Of a stretch of 64,000 nucleotides of DNA, positions 43,940 through 54,400 are shown piece by piece. The position numbers and the translations under genes are program-made. Source of the stretch: G963665085 sp963665085 (lineage in GTDB: Bacteria > Bacteroidota > Bacteroidia > Bacteroidales > JAAAOM01); contig CAXXXS010000003.1 in NCBI GenBank assembly GCA_963665085.2, positions 1-64,000 on the forward strand, given 5' to 3'. Position 1 is the first letter of the stretch; each line of letters begins with the position of its first letter. Below the pieces are notes generated by a model. It saw only the letters and a program-made list of their open reading frames with translations, searched no databases and was not told where the DNA came from.

Positions 43940-46525
43940 ATGAAAAAGCTTTCTCTTAGTCTCCCCAGACTATTCTACAACCAATTTTTCTGGCAGTCGA
44001 TTTTATCTGTATTCATGATCGGAATGGCTATATTTTTTATCAGTCATGAACATGTAGAGATTTATGACATAAAAAAAAGTTTTACTACCCTCAATATCCC
44101 ATATTTCCTTCTGGGAATAATTGTAACCATTCTATATATCTTATTACAAGGAGAGATGTATGTGCAAAGCTTTGGCTCTCTGAATAAAACTGTTACGTTA
44201 CAACAAAGTATAATACTTTATCTCAAACGTAACCTTGTAAGTATTTTTCTTCCTGCCGGAGGATTTGCGTCTCTTGGTTTTTTCTCAAAAAATCTAGAAT
44301 CCCGGGGCATAAAAAAATCCCAGGTGCACATAGCATCTTCTATTTATGGCATATGTTCATTATTATCAGTTATTGTAGTTGCTATTCCTGTTTTATATTA
44401 TGCATTGCTTAAAGGACAATTAAATCGGGCAGAGCTTTTAGGTTTTATTTTTCTTCTATTTCTTAATGTCGTTTTATTTGCTGCACTAATATCACTTTCA
44501 AGGAGAGGCTGGGTATATCGATTTATGAATAATAAATTTCCACAATGGATGATAATAATAGATGATATATCTTCTCAAAAAATATCAAAAAAACATTTTC
44601 TAAGAACATTATCCATCTCTGTTATAATTGAAATTGTAGGTATTGCTCATTTATATATTGCTATGCTTGCCCTTAATCTCGATGCATCAATAGCAGCTGC
44701 TTTTATTGGATATATTGTTATGGTTATATTACTAATAGCATCTCCTTTTTTAAGAGGGCTTGGTGCAATTGAAATCTCAATCACCTATCTACTAAAACAA
44801 TACGGTTTCTCTCTAAGTCAAGCGGCATCTGTCACATTACTTTTTAGGATTTTTGAGTTCTGGCTTCCCTTATTCTCGGGAGTTGCTAGTTTCTTTTCAA
44901 AAAAAGATAATATCATCCTTCGAATTTTCCCTGCAATATTCATTTTTTTACTTGGCATTGTGAATGTTATTTCTGCCATAACTCCGGCAATACCTTCTCG
45001 GCTCAAGCTCATAGAAGATTTTTTACCTATTGAATTAATCAATGCTTCCAATGGATTTGTCTTGTTATCGGGAGTGCTACTCATTCTAATTGCCGTTTTC
45101 TTACTGCAAGGTTCCAAACGGGCATGGTTTTTAGCCTTGGCTCTCACATCTCTCTCTGTTTTTGGACATCTAAGCAAAGCTATTGATTTTGAAGAAGCTA
45201 TTTTTGCAATAGTAACACTTATAATTTTAATTTATACCCATGCGTCTTATAAATTAAAACCTCATCCTAAGCTTACGAGGTTAAGTCTTCGGGTTATTAT
45301 TATCGGATTAGTAGCGGTATTACTTTATGGAGTTCTTGGATTTTATTTTGTAGATAAACGACACTTTGGTCAAGAATTTGAACTTACTGAATCCATTAAA
45401 ACCGTATTTAAATTATTCTTCCTTTTTGACAACTCGGGGATCCACACTCAAACATCTTTTGGTAAAAACTTCATCTATTCCTTCTATGGAGCAGGAACAG
45501 CTTACATCCTATTTGTCATCTACGGTTTTTTGCGACCTTACTTTGATAAACCTTACAATTCTGAAGAAGACACATTGTTGGTAACTAAACTTGTTGAGAA
45601 ATACGGAAACTCAGCTCTTGATTATTTTAAAATATATCCAGACAAATTCTTTTTTATCACTGAAAACAAACAGGCATTTATCTCATTCAAAATATCACGT
45701 TTCATGGCTATTGTTCTGGAAAATCCGGTAGCACGTAATGATGAAGATTTAAAACAAGCCATTATTGAATTTGACAAATATTGTGAAGAAAATGGATTTA
45801 TCGCGATATATTACCGGGTTCCCATTGAAAGCTTACCAATATATTCGTCTTTAAACAAAAAATATTTCCCAATAGGAGAAGAAGCTATCATTGATTTAAC
45901 CACATTTAAAATGGATGGTAAAAAAATGCAGCCTACAAGAAGTGCGATAAACAGGCTTACTAACGAGGGGTATACCTTTAAGGTGTACAAACCTCCTATC
46001 AAAGAAGGTATTCTACAAAAATTAGAACTTGTGTCAAATCAATGGTTAAAAGATATGGGCCAAAAAGAAATAACCTTTACACAAGGTGTTTTTGATCCTG
46101 ATATCTTAAAGACACACACAATTTTCACAATAGAAGATACCGAAGAAAAAATATATGCATTCTTAAACCTGGTTCCGGTTTATACTCCGGGAATTGTCAC
46201 ATATGATCTTATTCGAAAAATATCTAATGCCCCAAATGGAGTGATGGATATGTTACTTTGCAAAACATTCTTATATCTTCAGGAAAAAGCATATGAAAAA
46301 GTTAACCTGGGGTTAGCTCCAATGTCTGGTATTGATGATGTAAGCCTAAAAGGCCGAACGATAAAATATGCTTATGAAAACATCCCAACCTTTGCCCATT
46401 TTAAAGGTCTACGTAAGTTTAAGGAAAAATTTTTTCCTTATTGGGAGAAAAAATACTTGATTTACAATAATGATTATCACTTATTACAAGTCCCAACTGC
46501 TCTAAAAAAAGTTTCAGAGCTTTAG
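43940..46525 (+). CDS. MprF-like phosphatidylglycerol aminoacyltransferase
   Basis: An 861-residue membrane protein. The N-terminal ~500 residues contain many TM helices, including the UPF0104-type flippase region (FLPAGGFASLGFFSKNLESRG, SPFLRGLGAIEISITYLLKQYG). The C-terminal ~330 residues (about 535-861) form a GNAT-like DUF2156 domain (AFISFKISRFMAIVLENPVA, RSAINRLTNEGYTFKVYKPP, NLGLAPMSGI). This architecture transfers an amino acid, usually lysine, from tRNA to a membrane phospholipid and flips it, lowering surface charge. It ends 2 bp before a convergent AcvB/VirJ-like gene. The amino-acid specificity is not readable. Confidence 0.88.
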   Translation: MKKLSLSLPRLFYNQFFWQSILSVFMIGMAIFFISHEHVEIYDIKKSFTTLNIPYFLLGIIVTILYILLQGEMYVQSFGSLNKTVTLQQSIILYLKRNLVSIFLPAGGFASLGFFSKNLESRGIKKSQVHIASSIYGICSLLSVIVVAIPVLYYALLKGQLNRAELLGFIFLLFLNVVLFAALISLSRRGWVYRFMNNKFPQWMIIIDDISSQKISKKHFLRTLSISVIIEIVGIAHLYIAMLALNLDASIAAAFIGYIVMVILLIASPFLRGLGAIEISITYLLKQYGFSLSQAASVTLLFRIFEFWLPLFSGVASFFSKKDNIILRIFPAIFIFLLGIVNVISAITPAIPSRLKLIEDFLPIELINASNGFVLLSGVLLILIAVFLLQGSKRAWFLALALTSLSVFGHLSKAIDFEEAIFAIVTLIILIYTHASYKLKPHPKLTRLSLRVIIIGLVAVLLYGVLGFYFVDKRHFGQEFELTESIKTVFKLFFLFDNSGIHTQTSFGKNFIYSFYGAGTAYILFVIYGFLRPYFDKPYNSEEDTLLVTKLVEKYGNSALDYFKIYPDKFFFITENKQAFISFKISRFMAIVLENPVARNDEDLKQAIIEFDKYCEENGFIAIYYRVPIESLPIYSSLNKKYFPIGEEAIIDLTTFKMDGKKMQPTRSAINRLTNEGYTFKVYKPPIKEGILQKLELVSNQWLKDMGQKEITFTQGVFDPDILKTHTIFTIEDTEEKIYAFLNLVPVYTPGIVTYDLIRKISNAPNGVMDMLLCKTFLYLQEKAYEKVNLGLAPMSGIDDVSLKGRTIKYAYENIPTFAHFKGLRKFKEKFFPYWEKKYLIYNNDYHLLQVPTALKKVSEL

Positions 46526-46527
46526 TT

Positions 46528-47223
46528 TCACTCGTTTATCTCGTCAAAAACAGTTTTTACTAATGCTGTATAATCGTTATCAAACCTATGTTCTCCTGGT
46601 AAAACTTTAATCTTTATATTTTTATTGTGTAAACTATTTTTGATAGTATCCTCCTCATCTTCAGGAAACAAACATAAAATTTTATGATCGTGAATTGCAT
46701 TTAGTTCATCAGGAATGTTATATTTTCTCTCAACCGAGTTGTTCCCCATCATATCCATTATTTTTATCTCAAAATCAGTTGAGGCATAGGGAACTAATAA
46801 TATTAATGCCTTCATTTTGTCTAAGATATCTTTTGATATCCGCCTGGGGACGAAAGCAGAAACATCAGCACCAAATGAATATCCTATAAGTACAAATGAA
46901 TTGCTTCTCCATTGCTCCATATAATAATTGGCCAGATACTCAATATCTGATGTAAATTCATCAGGGTTTTTTGCAGTCCAAAAATATTTTTTACTATCAA
47001 GAGCAGCGACAGAAAATTCATTCTTAACCAACTCTTTACATAACGATTCACTAAATGTATTAATACCGCCATCTCCACTAATATAGATAACAGGCATACT
47101 CCTTTCATTCCTCTCGCTAACAAATTCTGTTACCGGTAATTCGTTTATTAATGGTTTCATTTTACTCGAAAAATTAAAAAATGCGCAAACTATAAGAATA
47201 TGAAGTAATATTATATATTTCAT
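46528..47223 (-). CDS. AcvB/VirJ-like periplasmic alpha/beta hydrolase
   Basis: A 231-residue exported protein with signal peptide (MKYIILLHILIVCAFFNFSS). MPVIYISGDGG matches the start of VirJ/AcvB domains, and FVLIGYSFGADVSAF is the nucleophile elbow with GYSFG serine. LLVPYAST and the C-terminal EHRFD histidine fit the catalytic triad. AcvB and VirJ of Agrobacterium hydrolyse lysyl-phosphatidylglycerol, so its position convergent with an MprF-like synthase suggests a make-and-break pair for aminoacylated lipids. Another serine-esterase role is possible. Confidence 0.72.
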   Translation of the reverse strand: MKYIILLHILIVCAFFNFSSKMKPLINELPVTEFVSERNERSMPVIYISGDGGINTFSESLCKELVKNEFSVAALDSKKYFWTAKNPDEFTSDIEYLANYYMEQWRSNSFVLIGYSFGADVSAFVPRRISKDILDKMKALILLVPYASTDFEIKIMDMMGNNSVERKYNIPDELNAIHDHKILCLFPEDEEDTIKNSLHNKNIKIKVLPGEHRFDNDYTALVKTVFDEINE

Positions 47224-47399
47224 TCTTTGAAGCTTATTCCAAATTAAAACAAATTTTAAGAATATTTAGCCAGGTGATTTAAATAACATCATTGAAACAT
47301 CAAAATTTATTGTATTTATAAGGTTTAAATGAACTTCTACTAGTGCAATTTATATTAAAAATAAAACTTACATTTAAGCAAAAATAGCGTTCAGATAAT

Positions 47400-48257
47400 A
47401 TGAAAAAAATATTATTTCCTTTCCAGCTTGAAGAAGATATATATAAAGAAGCATTTGTTAGTGCAGTGAAATTTGCCAGAAACATGAATGCAGAACTAAT
47501 CTTACTTAATACTTTTGAAATTAATGTTGACAATAACATTACAGCTGACAAATACAATAAACTCATCCGCGAAAAATGGATTTTAGCATACAACGAGGTA
47601 ACAAAATTTAATCATTACTACTTGCATCATTTTGCTAAAATACATGAAGAGCTTAACATAAAGTTTGTTCACCGCTTCTTGCATGGAAAACAATTAGAAA
47701 CAATTAGAAACATTATTTCTAATGAAGACATTGATTTGATAATAATTCCTTTTTCTAAAAATACGGAACACAATAAACATCAATTTCAAATTATACATAA
47801 TGATATTTTTGATGAAAGGACAACATCCATATTAGCCTTCCCTAACGGATATGAGTATAATCCGATTCTTAAAATTGTTTTTGCAACTGATTTAAAAGAC
47901 CATTTTTATTACGAATTTTATTTGAATGAGATATTAAAATATGCTAAAGTTTTTAATGCTTCAATTCATTTTATTCATGTCAATGCAAATGAGTCTAATG
48001 AAGAGCATAAAAACACAAAAACATACGAAATCATATCCCAAATAGTTAAGAATAATGGTAATCATTGTTTTAAATCTATTAAAGGAAAAGAGATTGTCTC
48101 TACGTTGCAAAAGTATTCTGAGGAAAACGATATCAATATGTTATCTGTTGTAAAAACAGAGCAAAGTGTTTTGGGAGAGTTATTTCATAAAAGTATTAGC
48201 GACAAAACCATTGGAACATCAAAAATTCCAATTTTGTTTATGAAAGAAAAAAGATGA
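47400..48257 (+). CDS. universal stress protein with two UspA-like domains
   Basis: A 285-residue cytoplasmic protein. Domain 1 (about 1-145) begins MKKILFPFQLEEDIYKEAF and has the alpha/beta Usp pattern (AELILLNTFEI, DIDLIIIPFS). Domain 2 (about 155-285) starts LKIVFATDLKDH and ends TSKIPILFMKE. The ATP-binding G-x2-G-x9-G(S/T) motif is not clear, so it may be a non-ATP-binding type. It is a single gene followed by a terminator. Confidence 0.78.
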   Translation: MKKILFPFQLEEDIYKEAFVSAVKFARNMNAELILLNTFEINVDNNITADKYNKLIREKWILAYNEVTKFNHYYLHHFAKIHEELNIKFVHRFLHGKQLETIRNIISNEDIDLIIIPFSKNTEHNKHQFQIIHNDIFDERTTSILAFPNGYEYNPILKIVFATDLKDHFYYEFYLNEILKYAKVFNASIHFIHVNANESNEEHKNTKTYEIISQIVKNNGNHCFKSIKGKEIVSTLQKYSEENDINMLSVVKTEQSVLGELFHKSISDKTIGTSKIPILFMKEKR

Positions 48258-48270
48258 AAATTTGAAATTT

Positions 48271-48318
48271 AGGGCAGTAACTTCATTAGAACACTAGCTC
48301 CTGCCCTTGTTTTTTTTA
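48271..48318 (+). terminator. terminator after the universal stress gene
   Basis: AGGGCAG (48271-48277) pairs with CTGCCCT (48301-48307), followed by TGTTTTTTTT. Confidence 0.65.
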
Positions 48319-48327
48319 AATTTGATA

Positions 48328-48492
48328 CTAACCAACCAACTCTCTTTCTGCCTGGACCCAATCTGAAAGTTCATCACCTGGTACATTTTGTTCCATACGT
48401 TTTTGATAAATCTCTTGTGCCCGTTTTTGAATATCTTCAAACGGAACTTTTCTCTTTGCCTTTACACTTGTAGTTGTCTTTTTTGTTGCCAT
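48328..48492 (-). CDS. DUF2934-like small protein, 54 residues
   Basis: An ORF from ATG 48492 to TAG 48328. The sequence MATKKTTTSVKAKRKVPFED, then IQKRAQEIYQKRMEQNVPGD and LSDWVQAERELVG, matches the DUF2934 pattern (I-x-x-R-A-x-E-x-Y-x-x-R ... D-W-x-x-A-E-x-E-L). The lysine-rich start suggests nucleic-acid contact, but the family function is unknown. It is convergent with the stress gene. Confidence 0.7.
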   Translation of the reverse strand: MATKKTTTSVKAKRKVPFEDIQKRAQEIYQKRMEQNVPGDELSDWVQAERELVG

Positions 48493-48682
48493 TTTGATTT
48501 AATTATTTATTATTTGGAAATTTTCACATCCATAAATTTAATAAATCTTCACAAAAAAAAGTAATAAATATGATTACAAACTTATATTGTTTTTCATACA
48601 AAGTTAATAGACAGAGTCTTTTCTACATATCCGTTATATCTTACCTGTTTTTTTGTTGAATAAAAACAACCTATCAAACCAT

Positions 48683-49009
48683 CTAACATGCAATGGGCTT
48701 TTTATGAAAAATTAAAAAAATATTTGTGCCATTTTTATTTAAATAATAATCCTCAACATTAATACTTTCAGGTAAAGTAAATTCCATATTTGTATGGAGT
48801 ACTTTTGTTGGCAAATCAACAGCATGAATTGGGGCTTCAAGGTTTACAAGCAGTTCATTTTCCGGATTATTGATTTCAACATCAATATAATCAGAAAATG
48901 TAGAACTGATATTTACTAAAAAAACCCTTTCTGAATCTATTTTCTCAATTTCAAAATAATCGAACTCAACTTTTCTTTCATTTGAGTTCAATAAAAAAGT
49001 ATTGTTCAT
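48683..49009 (-). CDS. divergent Hsp20/alpha-crystallin-like protein
   Basis: A 108-residue protein with beta-rich pattern (YFEIEKIDSERVFLVNISS, YIDVEINNPENELLVNLEAP). The closing block MEFTLPESINVEDYYLNKNGTNIF resembles the LPxxVxxxxIxAxxxNGVLxI end of alpha-crystallin domains. It is shorter than typical Hsp20 (~140) and lacks a clear IxI tail. Other beta-sandwich proteins remain possible. Monocistronic. Confidence 0.5.
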   Translation of the reverse strand: MNNTFLLNSNERKVEFDYFEIEKIDSERVFLVNISSTFSDYIDVEINNPENELLVNLEAPIHAVDLPTKVLHTNMEFTLPESINVEDYYLNKNGTNIFLIFHKKPIAC

Positions 49010-49206
49010 CTTTGTAGCTCTAAAAATAATTTGTATGCCAAAATTATTTTCAGGTAATTAAGAGAATATTAGTCCGGGATTAAAAACAGATTAAGATTCC
49101 TGTATCCTTTGTTCTCGACTTAGCTCGAACTAACCTTGTTTATCAGTTAATTGTCACTTCATCTGAATTCAAGAAGCCATTATAATTTGATTCTATTTCC
49201 AACCTT

Positions 49207-50628
49207 CTATTGAGATTTTTTTTGAATCTCATTTAAAATAAACCCCCATGCATCTTTAACATGTCTCTCCACAACATATGTTTGACCAGGTATAAAACGC
49301 AACGTATATTTTCCATTCAGGACTGTATGAGAAATATACATCTTCCCTGACTTATTTATATTATCAAGTAACGACTTGTTTAATGCATTAAGCCCTTCTT
49401 CTTTAATATTTCCGGGATTGTACCTAAAACACACAAGATTCAAAGTTCTTGGGGCAAGGAGTTCGAAGTCTTTATGGTCAATAATAAATTGCTCAAATAA
49501 CTTCCCGTATTCAATATGGTTTCTTAACGTCTGTTGTAACCCTTCAACACCATAACTTCTAATTACAAACCAGAGTTTTAATGCACGGAAACGTCTGCCG
49601 AGTTGTATTCCCCAATCGCTATAGTTATTAACCTGTTTATCCAAATCAGATTTTAGGTATTCGGGTACCAACTGAAATGTTTTAACAAGCGTATTTTTAT
49701 CTTTTACAAAAAAGGCAGAACAGTCAAAATTTGTAAACAACCACTTATGAGGATTAAACACCATACTATCTGCATTCTCCAGGCCTTTAACCATCCATCG
49801 ATATTCAGGAAGCATTAACGCATTACCAGCATATGCAGCATCAACATGGAGCCATACATTATGTTTTTGGCAAACTTCAGCGATTTGTTCCAACGGATCG
49901 ATTGATGTTGTACTGGTTGTTCCTATTGCTGCAACAACACATACCGGTAAAAACCCATCTTTTTTATCTTGAGTAATGGCTTTGTCCAGTTCATCAGGAA
50001 TCATCTCAAAACGATTATTAACTTCAATTTTCACGAGATTTTTAAGTCCTATTCCTGCAATTTTTACTGCTTTGTCTACAGACGAATGTGTTTGAGTTGA
50101 ACAGTAAACCCTCATAGGAGGAAAAGCAGAAAATCCTTCCTCATTAATCGTAAAATTAGTGGCTTTTTCCCTGGCTGTTAAAATAGCTGCTAATGTTGAT
50201 GTGGAAGCTGTATCCTGTATTACACCGTTAAACTCAGAAGGTAAATCCAGCATGTCTTTTATCCAGTTCATTACTCTTTCTTCCAGTTCGGTTCCAGCAG
50301 GTGATGTTTCCCATTTCATACATTGAGCAGCCAGGGCGGATGTTAGCATTTCTCCCAGGACAGAAGGATAACTGGAATTAGCAGGAAAATAAGCAAAAAA
50401 ATTAGGACTTTGCCAGTGACTAATACCGGGCAATAATGTTTCCTTAAAATCATTAAAGATAGTTGAGACTTCCTCTCCTTTTAATGGAGCCTTATCGGGT
50501 AACTGGTTATAAATTTCATTTGGTTTTACCTGCGATTTAACAGGATAGTTTTCTATGTTTTTGAAGTATTCGGTTATCCATTCGATGAATTGATGAGCCT
50601 CCTTATTGAATTGTTCAAGATTAAGCAT
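49207..50628 (-). CDS. group II PLP-dependent amino-acid decarboxylase
   Basis: The likely start is ATG 50628 (MLNLEQFNKEAHQF), 473 residues; a longer frame back to 50724 has an unnatural N-terminus. The enzyme belongs to the aromatic-L-amino-acid/tyrosine decarboxylase family. Seen: ISHWQSPNFFAYFPANSSYP, QDTASTSTLAAILTAREKA, WLHVDAAYAGNALM (PLP aspartate) and MVFNPHKWLFTNFD with Schiff-base lysine K295. Family members decarboxylate tryptophan, phenylalanine, tyrosine or DOPA to the amine. The exact substrate cannot be told. Monocistronic. Confidence 0.88.
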   Translation of the reverse strand: MLNLEQFNKEAHQFIEWITEYFKNIENYPVKSQVKPNEIYNQLPDKAPLKGEEVSTIFNDFKETLLPGISHWQSPNFFAYFPANSSYPSVLGEMLTSALAAQCMKWETSPAGTELEERVMNWIKDMLDLPSEFNGVIQDTASTSTLAAILTAREKATNFTINEEGFSAFPPMRVYCSTQTHSSVDKAVKIAGIGLKNLVKIEVNNRFEMIPDELDKAITQDKKDGFLPVCVVAAIGTTSTTSIDPLEQIAEVCQKHNVWLHVDAAYAGNALMLPEYRWMVKGLENADSMVFNPHKWLFTNFDCSAFFVKDKNTLVKTFQLVPEYLKSDLDKQVNNYSDWGIQLGRRFRALKLWFVIRSYGVEGLQQTLRNHIEYGKLFEQFIIDHKDFELLAPRTLNLVCFRYNPGNIKEEGLNALNKSLLDNINKSGKMYISHTVLNGKYTLRFIPGQTYVVERHVKDAWGFILNEIQKKSQ

Positions 50629-50724
50629 TTTATTAATTTTTAGTGAAGAACAAAAATAGAAAGGTTGTTGTATTTTTTTTGAAATCTTTGAATAAAAATA
50701 ATTCCTGCTAAGCGAAGTTTGCAA

Positions 50725-51495
50725 CTTTGCTCATATACAAAACAGTATTTTTTGCAATCCAGCAACAGCAGTTACAAACTGCCAATAAAAATTCAACGTA
50801 GATACGCAGGACGAAAGATATGATCTAAATAACAAAATTTTTAAACGCTTCCAGGTCTTCCTGATGCTGGAAGGTTGTTCCTCATTTGTTGTTGCCTGAC
50901 CTCATAAACTATAAACTCTGTCAGGTTCGTTGAACTCTGACTAGTTGTAAATCACTGGTGTGGCAAAACCCGACAGAGTCGTTAGACCTGTCGGAGTTAC
51001 TTTTTGGACACTCAGACTAAGCAAAGTTTGTAGCTTCGCATATATGTACACTTTTAATTTCCTGTTTATACCTCATTTGTTGATCATCTAACCTCATTTA
51101 TTTAACTTTGTACCTTGTTTAGCCACTTCAAAACATCATTTAGTAAATTCTGTGCAGTAAAAAAATAAAGTCCAAATTAAAACACACATTAAATTATTAA
51201 AATATAAACGTTAGTTTTGCGGATTGATAGATATATGTGAAAAAGTTCTTTGAATTTGAAATATATACTGCTGAATTTCATAAAAATTAACAACAATAAA
51301 TTTGCAAATTTGTGATTACCATATATAAAAAGAATGTTACACACAAAAAAGTTTATGTTCGCCAAAAAACACTTACACAAAAAGCAAGAAATCTTATTTT
51401 TACGTATAAAATTTAACTATGTTTCAAAAAAAAATGTCCCTAAATTAAATATGAATCAAGAATAACCTTTTTAACCAAAAAATAAAATCTTAACT
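50725..51495. repeat. long AT-rich intergenic region with a dispersed-type repeat
   Basis: About 770 bp (plus the decarboxylase leader) with no gene. At about 50913-51000, AACTCTGTCAGGTT and GACCTGTCGGAGTT are imperfect inverted arms, and CGACAGAGTC repeats the word, as in dispersed repeats of Bacteroidota genomes. The rest (51060-51495) is AT-rich leader for the next gene, in which I see nothing further. Confidence 0.5.
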
Positions 51496-54400
51496 ATGAA
51501 GAAAAATCTACTCAAAGGATTTATCCTTGCTATGATTAGTATATCTTTTGCTAATCTATATGCTCTGCCGACTGAGACTCAATACACAGGTATTGTATCA
51601 GAAATAGGGGTTTGCGATGATTGTCATGAGACAGGAAATGAAATAGGTTTTACCTTTTCTTTTTTTGGAAATGATTACACCCAATTTAGTGTCACGTCTA
51701 ACGGATTGTTAATGTTTGGTGCCGGTTCTAACTCGCCAACAAACGTAGCAATTCCAACTGCAAGTACTCCTAATAACTTTATTGCCCCATTTTGGGATAA
51801 TTTAAGTACGAGTGCAACTAGTGTAGTATATTATCAAACAATAGGTATTGCTCCAAACAGAAAACTTATCGTACAATGGGAAGACATGGTTTATTCTAGC
51901 GATGGATCCCCTTTTGGAACTTTTATGTGCATTTTATACGAAGGTTCTAATGAAATCCAAATGCAGTACCGTAGTATTTTTGATAAGTCTATAGCACAGT
52001 CATTAGGTAGTTCCGCAACTATTGGATTAGAAGATCTTAGTGGTTCAATCAATAGCGTTGAATATTCCTATAATACTTCTGGTGCAATTTATGAAGGTAT
52101 GGCTATCCGTTGGACTCCAACACCAAGTAGTTACACCTACGATGATGAAGCTTCTTATGAAGGTGTGTTTTTAGTAGCAGATGTTAATTCGCCAGAACCT
52201 GGTACCCCTGTATTAAATTCACCTGCAAATGATGCAACAGTTGGAACTACTGTTACTTTAAAATGGGCAAATACAGATAATACAGACTCTTATTCTGTCC
52301 TTGTTTGGGATGAGGGAGAGGCATTAACTGAGGCAAATGCAGACATTTATCCTGCTGGAGCAAATTTATTTTATGCATTATCTGGTTTAACAGCAGATGC
52401 TACTTACAAATGGGCTGTTGTTGCATCAAATAGCACTGATGAAACTTTATCTGAGTTAAGAAAATTCACAACAAATCCTACACCTCCACTGGCTGCTGTA
52501 CCAGACGCAGTATGGGTGAAGGAAGGTGATGACATAATTATTACTTTAAATTATACAGGTGGAGATGAATCAGACAAGACGTGTTGGATTACAAATCTGC
52601 CAGATAAAGGTAATTTATTCCAATATAATGACGGAGCAAAAGGAGCAGCAATTACAACTGTACCAACCGAAGTTACAGATGCTAATTTCAGGGTAATTTA
52701 TTCTGCTGATGAAGGGACAGGCAATGGAGCCGGTAATTTCAACTTTGAGTTCGTAGAAGAATTGGATAGTGATGGAGCTACCCAAACAATAAATGTAACA
52801 CCTGTAACCGCTCCAATTCTACTCGGCATAAGTTTCACTAGCAGTACCATAGAAATGCGATTTGATGAAGAAATGGCAGATGTGAGTGGAGAAGCATCAA
52901 ACTTTTCTGCCTCATTAAATGCTAGCGGCAATACCATTTCATCTGTTGAGTTAAAAAATGGAGATCCATATACTATTGTTGCAAATGTTGGAAGCACTCA
53001 AAGCACATCTGATGACATCTTGATATCTTATAGCCCTGGTGGCGTAACCTCAGAAGCAGGAGGAATTTTAGCTGCATTTACAGATGTAGAAGTAACTTTA
53101 GAAGCTCAGTCAATAAGCTTCTCTCCTATTCCTTCAAAATCATATGGCGATGATAATTTTCTTCTTAGCGCATCAGCTTCGCCTTCAGGCTCAAGTATTA
53201 CATTTACTAGTTCTAATACATCAATCGTAAATATATCGGGTAGCAATGCAACAATCAACAATGCAGGAACTGTTACAATAACAGCATTCCAGTCTGGAAA
53301 TGATGATTACGATTATGCACAATCTATTCAAACAATAACCATTGCAAAAGCAATCCCGGAAGTTACTGAACTTCCTTCTGCCTCAGATATTGTTGAGGCT
53401 GATACAATTTATGAATCCTCATTATCCGGAGGTGCTGCAATGTTTGATGGCAATACAGTTAACGGAAATTTCGAATTTGTATATACAGATTCCATCCCGC
53501 CTGCCGGGGATTACCATACAACAATAATTTTTGTGCCTGAAAATGAAAATTTTGCTAAAGTTACTTTGGTTGTCCCAATCAATGTTTTAGTTGATACTGA
53601 TGGAGATGGGGTACCAAATATTACAGATGATGATGATGATGATGATGAGGTTTTGGATGTTGATGACGCATTCCCTTTAGACCCTAATGAAGATACAGAC
53701 ACTGACAATGATGGAATTGGTAACAATGCCGATGATGATGATGATGATGATGATGTTTTGGATGTCGATGATGCATTCCCTTTAGATCCTAATGAAGATA
53801 CAGACACTGACAATGACGGAATTGGTAACAATGCCGATGATGATGATGATGATGATGGAACCCCTGATAATGAAGACGCGTTCCCATTAAATTCTTCTGA
53901 AGATACAGACACTGACAATGATGGAATTGGCAACAATGCAGATGATGATGATGATGGTGACGGGGTTTTGGATATTGATGATGCTTTTCCATTAAATAAA
54001 TATGAAACAGTAGATACAGATGGAGATGAAATTGGCGACAATTCTGATCCCGATGACGACAACGACGGACTTACAGATTTAGAAGAATCTCAATTAGGTA
54101 CAGATCGAACAAATCCAGACACTGATGGTGATGAGTATGGTGATGCAGTGGATGCATTCCCTACAAATGGTGCGGAATGGCTTGATACCGACAATGATAA
54201 AATTGGTAACAATGCTGATACAGATGATGATGGTGATGGACTTACTGATGTTGAAGAAGCTGCTCTAGGCACAAATCCTCTTCTTATTGATACCGATGGA
54301 GACGGTCATGATGATAATGACGATGCATTCCCTACTGATGCTACAGAATGGCTTGACACAGATGGCGATCTCACCGGAAACAATGAAGATCTCGATGATG

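Noticed and set aside
47300..47593. Minus-strand frame overlapping the universal stress gene
   Set aside because: It is antisense to a gene with clear domain structure and a terminator.
50629..50724. 32-residue N-terminal extension of the decarboxylase
   Set aside because: The composition is unnatural and the family start aligns with MLNLEQFNKEAHQF.
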